5,982 nt of DNA, taken from the NCBI GenBank assembly GCA_017473665.1, contig JAFUKK010000178.1:1-5982 (forward strand), given 5' to 3'. The first letter of the stretch is position 1, and the number at the start of each line of letters is the position of its first letter. Made by a program: the position numbers and the translations under genes. The notes beneath the pieces were generated by a model. It was not told the origin of the DNA. It worked only from the letters and a program-made list of their open reading frames with translations, and ran no database searches. This document shows positions 5,712-5,982 of the stretch, piece after piece. The stretch is from Lachnospiraceae bacterium. Lineage in GTDB: Bacteria; Bacillota; Clostridia; Lachnospirales; Lachnospiraceae.

Positions 5712-5719
5712 AAAGGAGG
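5712..5719 (+). promoter_or_regulatory. Ribosome binding site of argJ
   Basis: AAAGGAGG, a near-perfect Shine-Dalgarno sequence, eight bases before ATG 5728-5730. It fixes the argJ start and lies in the only gap between the two genes. That gap has no terminator-like hairpin. Confidence 0.7.
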
Positions 5720-5727
5720 ATGATGAT

Positions 5728-5982
5728 ATGAAACAGATAGCAGGCGGTGTTACCGCAGCTGCAGGCTTTGAAGCAGCAGCAGTGGCAGCAGAGATAAAGT
5801 ATAAGAACAGAAATGATATGGCACTTATTTACAGTACCCATCCCTGTATGGTGGCAGGTACCTTCACCACCAATGTGGTAAAGGCAGCTCCCGTTATGTG
5901 GGATAAACAGCTGGTGGAGACCGCACCCTTTGTACAGGCGGTGATAGTAAATTCCGGTATTGCCAATGCATGTACCGGTCAG
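5728..5982 (+). CDS. argJ: Arginine biosynthesis protein ArgJ (glutamate/ornithine N-acetyltransferase), N-terminal part
   Basis: The first 85 codons of argJ; the rest is beyond the window. ArgJ transfers the acetyl group from N-acetylornithine to glutamate, recycling it in arginine biosynthesis; bifunctional forms also make N-acetylglutamate from acetyl-CoA. The family pattern is clear: GGVTAAAGF near residues 6-14, DMALIYS (30-36), AGTFTTNVVKAAPV (43-56) and NSGIANACTG (75-84). The catalytic threonine, where ArgJ cuts itself into two chains, would lie near residue 190 and is not visible, nor is it possible to tell mono- from bifunctional type. Most ArgJ proteins I recall have NSGNANA where this one has NSGIANA, and APKGF where this one has AAAGF; both look like lineage variation rather than damage. 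It is the second gene of an apparently ArgR-regulated unit. Confidence 0.95.
   Translation, partial: MKQIAGGVTAAAGFEAAAVAAEIKYKNRNDMALIYSTHPCMVAGTFTTNVVKAAPVMWDKQLVETAPFVQAVIVNSGIANACTGQ

Noticed and set aside
5689..5727. Terminator or promoter between the GNAT gene and argJ
   Set aside because: The 39-base gap holds only a strong ribosome binding site, with no hairpin followed by T residues and no promoter pair.
5952..5982. ArgJ residue change NSGNAN to NSGIAN as a sign of lost function
   Set aside because: The surrounding motif and all other visible family residues are intact, so natural variation is more likely; the catalytic part is outside the window.

Overview
The window looks like chromosomal DNA from a Gram-positive anaerobe of the Clostridia, most likely Lachnospiraceae. 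This is inferred from AAGGAGG-type ribosome binding sites, the moderate GC content, the style of the histidine kinase and the ArgJ sequence; no marker gene fixes the taxon. Two transcription units diverge from a 307-base intergenic region (4917-5223).

Leftward unit (minus strand, 4916 down to 1). A four-gene chain starts with an OmpR/PhoB-family response regulator (4218-4916). Next comes a 701-residue, six-pass sensor histidine kinase (2138-4243) that starts at TTG. It is followed by an unrecognised four-pass membrane protein with an approximately 300-residue predicted extracytoplasmic helical domain (520-2175), and then by a second unrecognised, cysteine-rich multi-pass membrane protein (1-527) that is still open at the window edge. 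Every junction is an overlap (26, 38 and 8 bases), so the four products are probably made together and may form one envelope-sensing or response module. The two downstream membrane proteins are the least explained part of the window.

Rightward unit (plus strand, 5224 to the end). A YpeA-like GNAT acetyltransferase (5224-5688) is followed after 39 bases by the first 85 codons of argJ (5728-5982, cut by the window), an arginine biosynthesis gene. The acetyltransferase is a candidate supplementary N-acetylglutamate synthase on the basis of context.

Intergenic region. On the regulator side there is an extended -10 promoter with no good -35, and three identical TTACAA hexamers at 22- and 11-base steps, the pattern expected for an OmpR-family operator and hence for autoregulation. 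On the arginine side there are two candidate promoters and four sequences matching the ArgR/AhrC ARG-box core TGNATWWWWATNCA (one exact, three with one mismatch). These sit over the first promoter's start region and the second promoter's -35, so arginine repression of the GNAT-argJ unit is likely. No RNA genes, mobile elements, CRISPR arrays or intrinsic terminators were seen.
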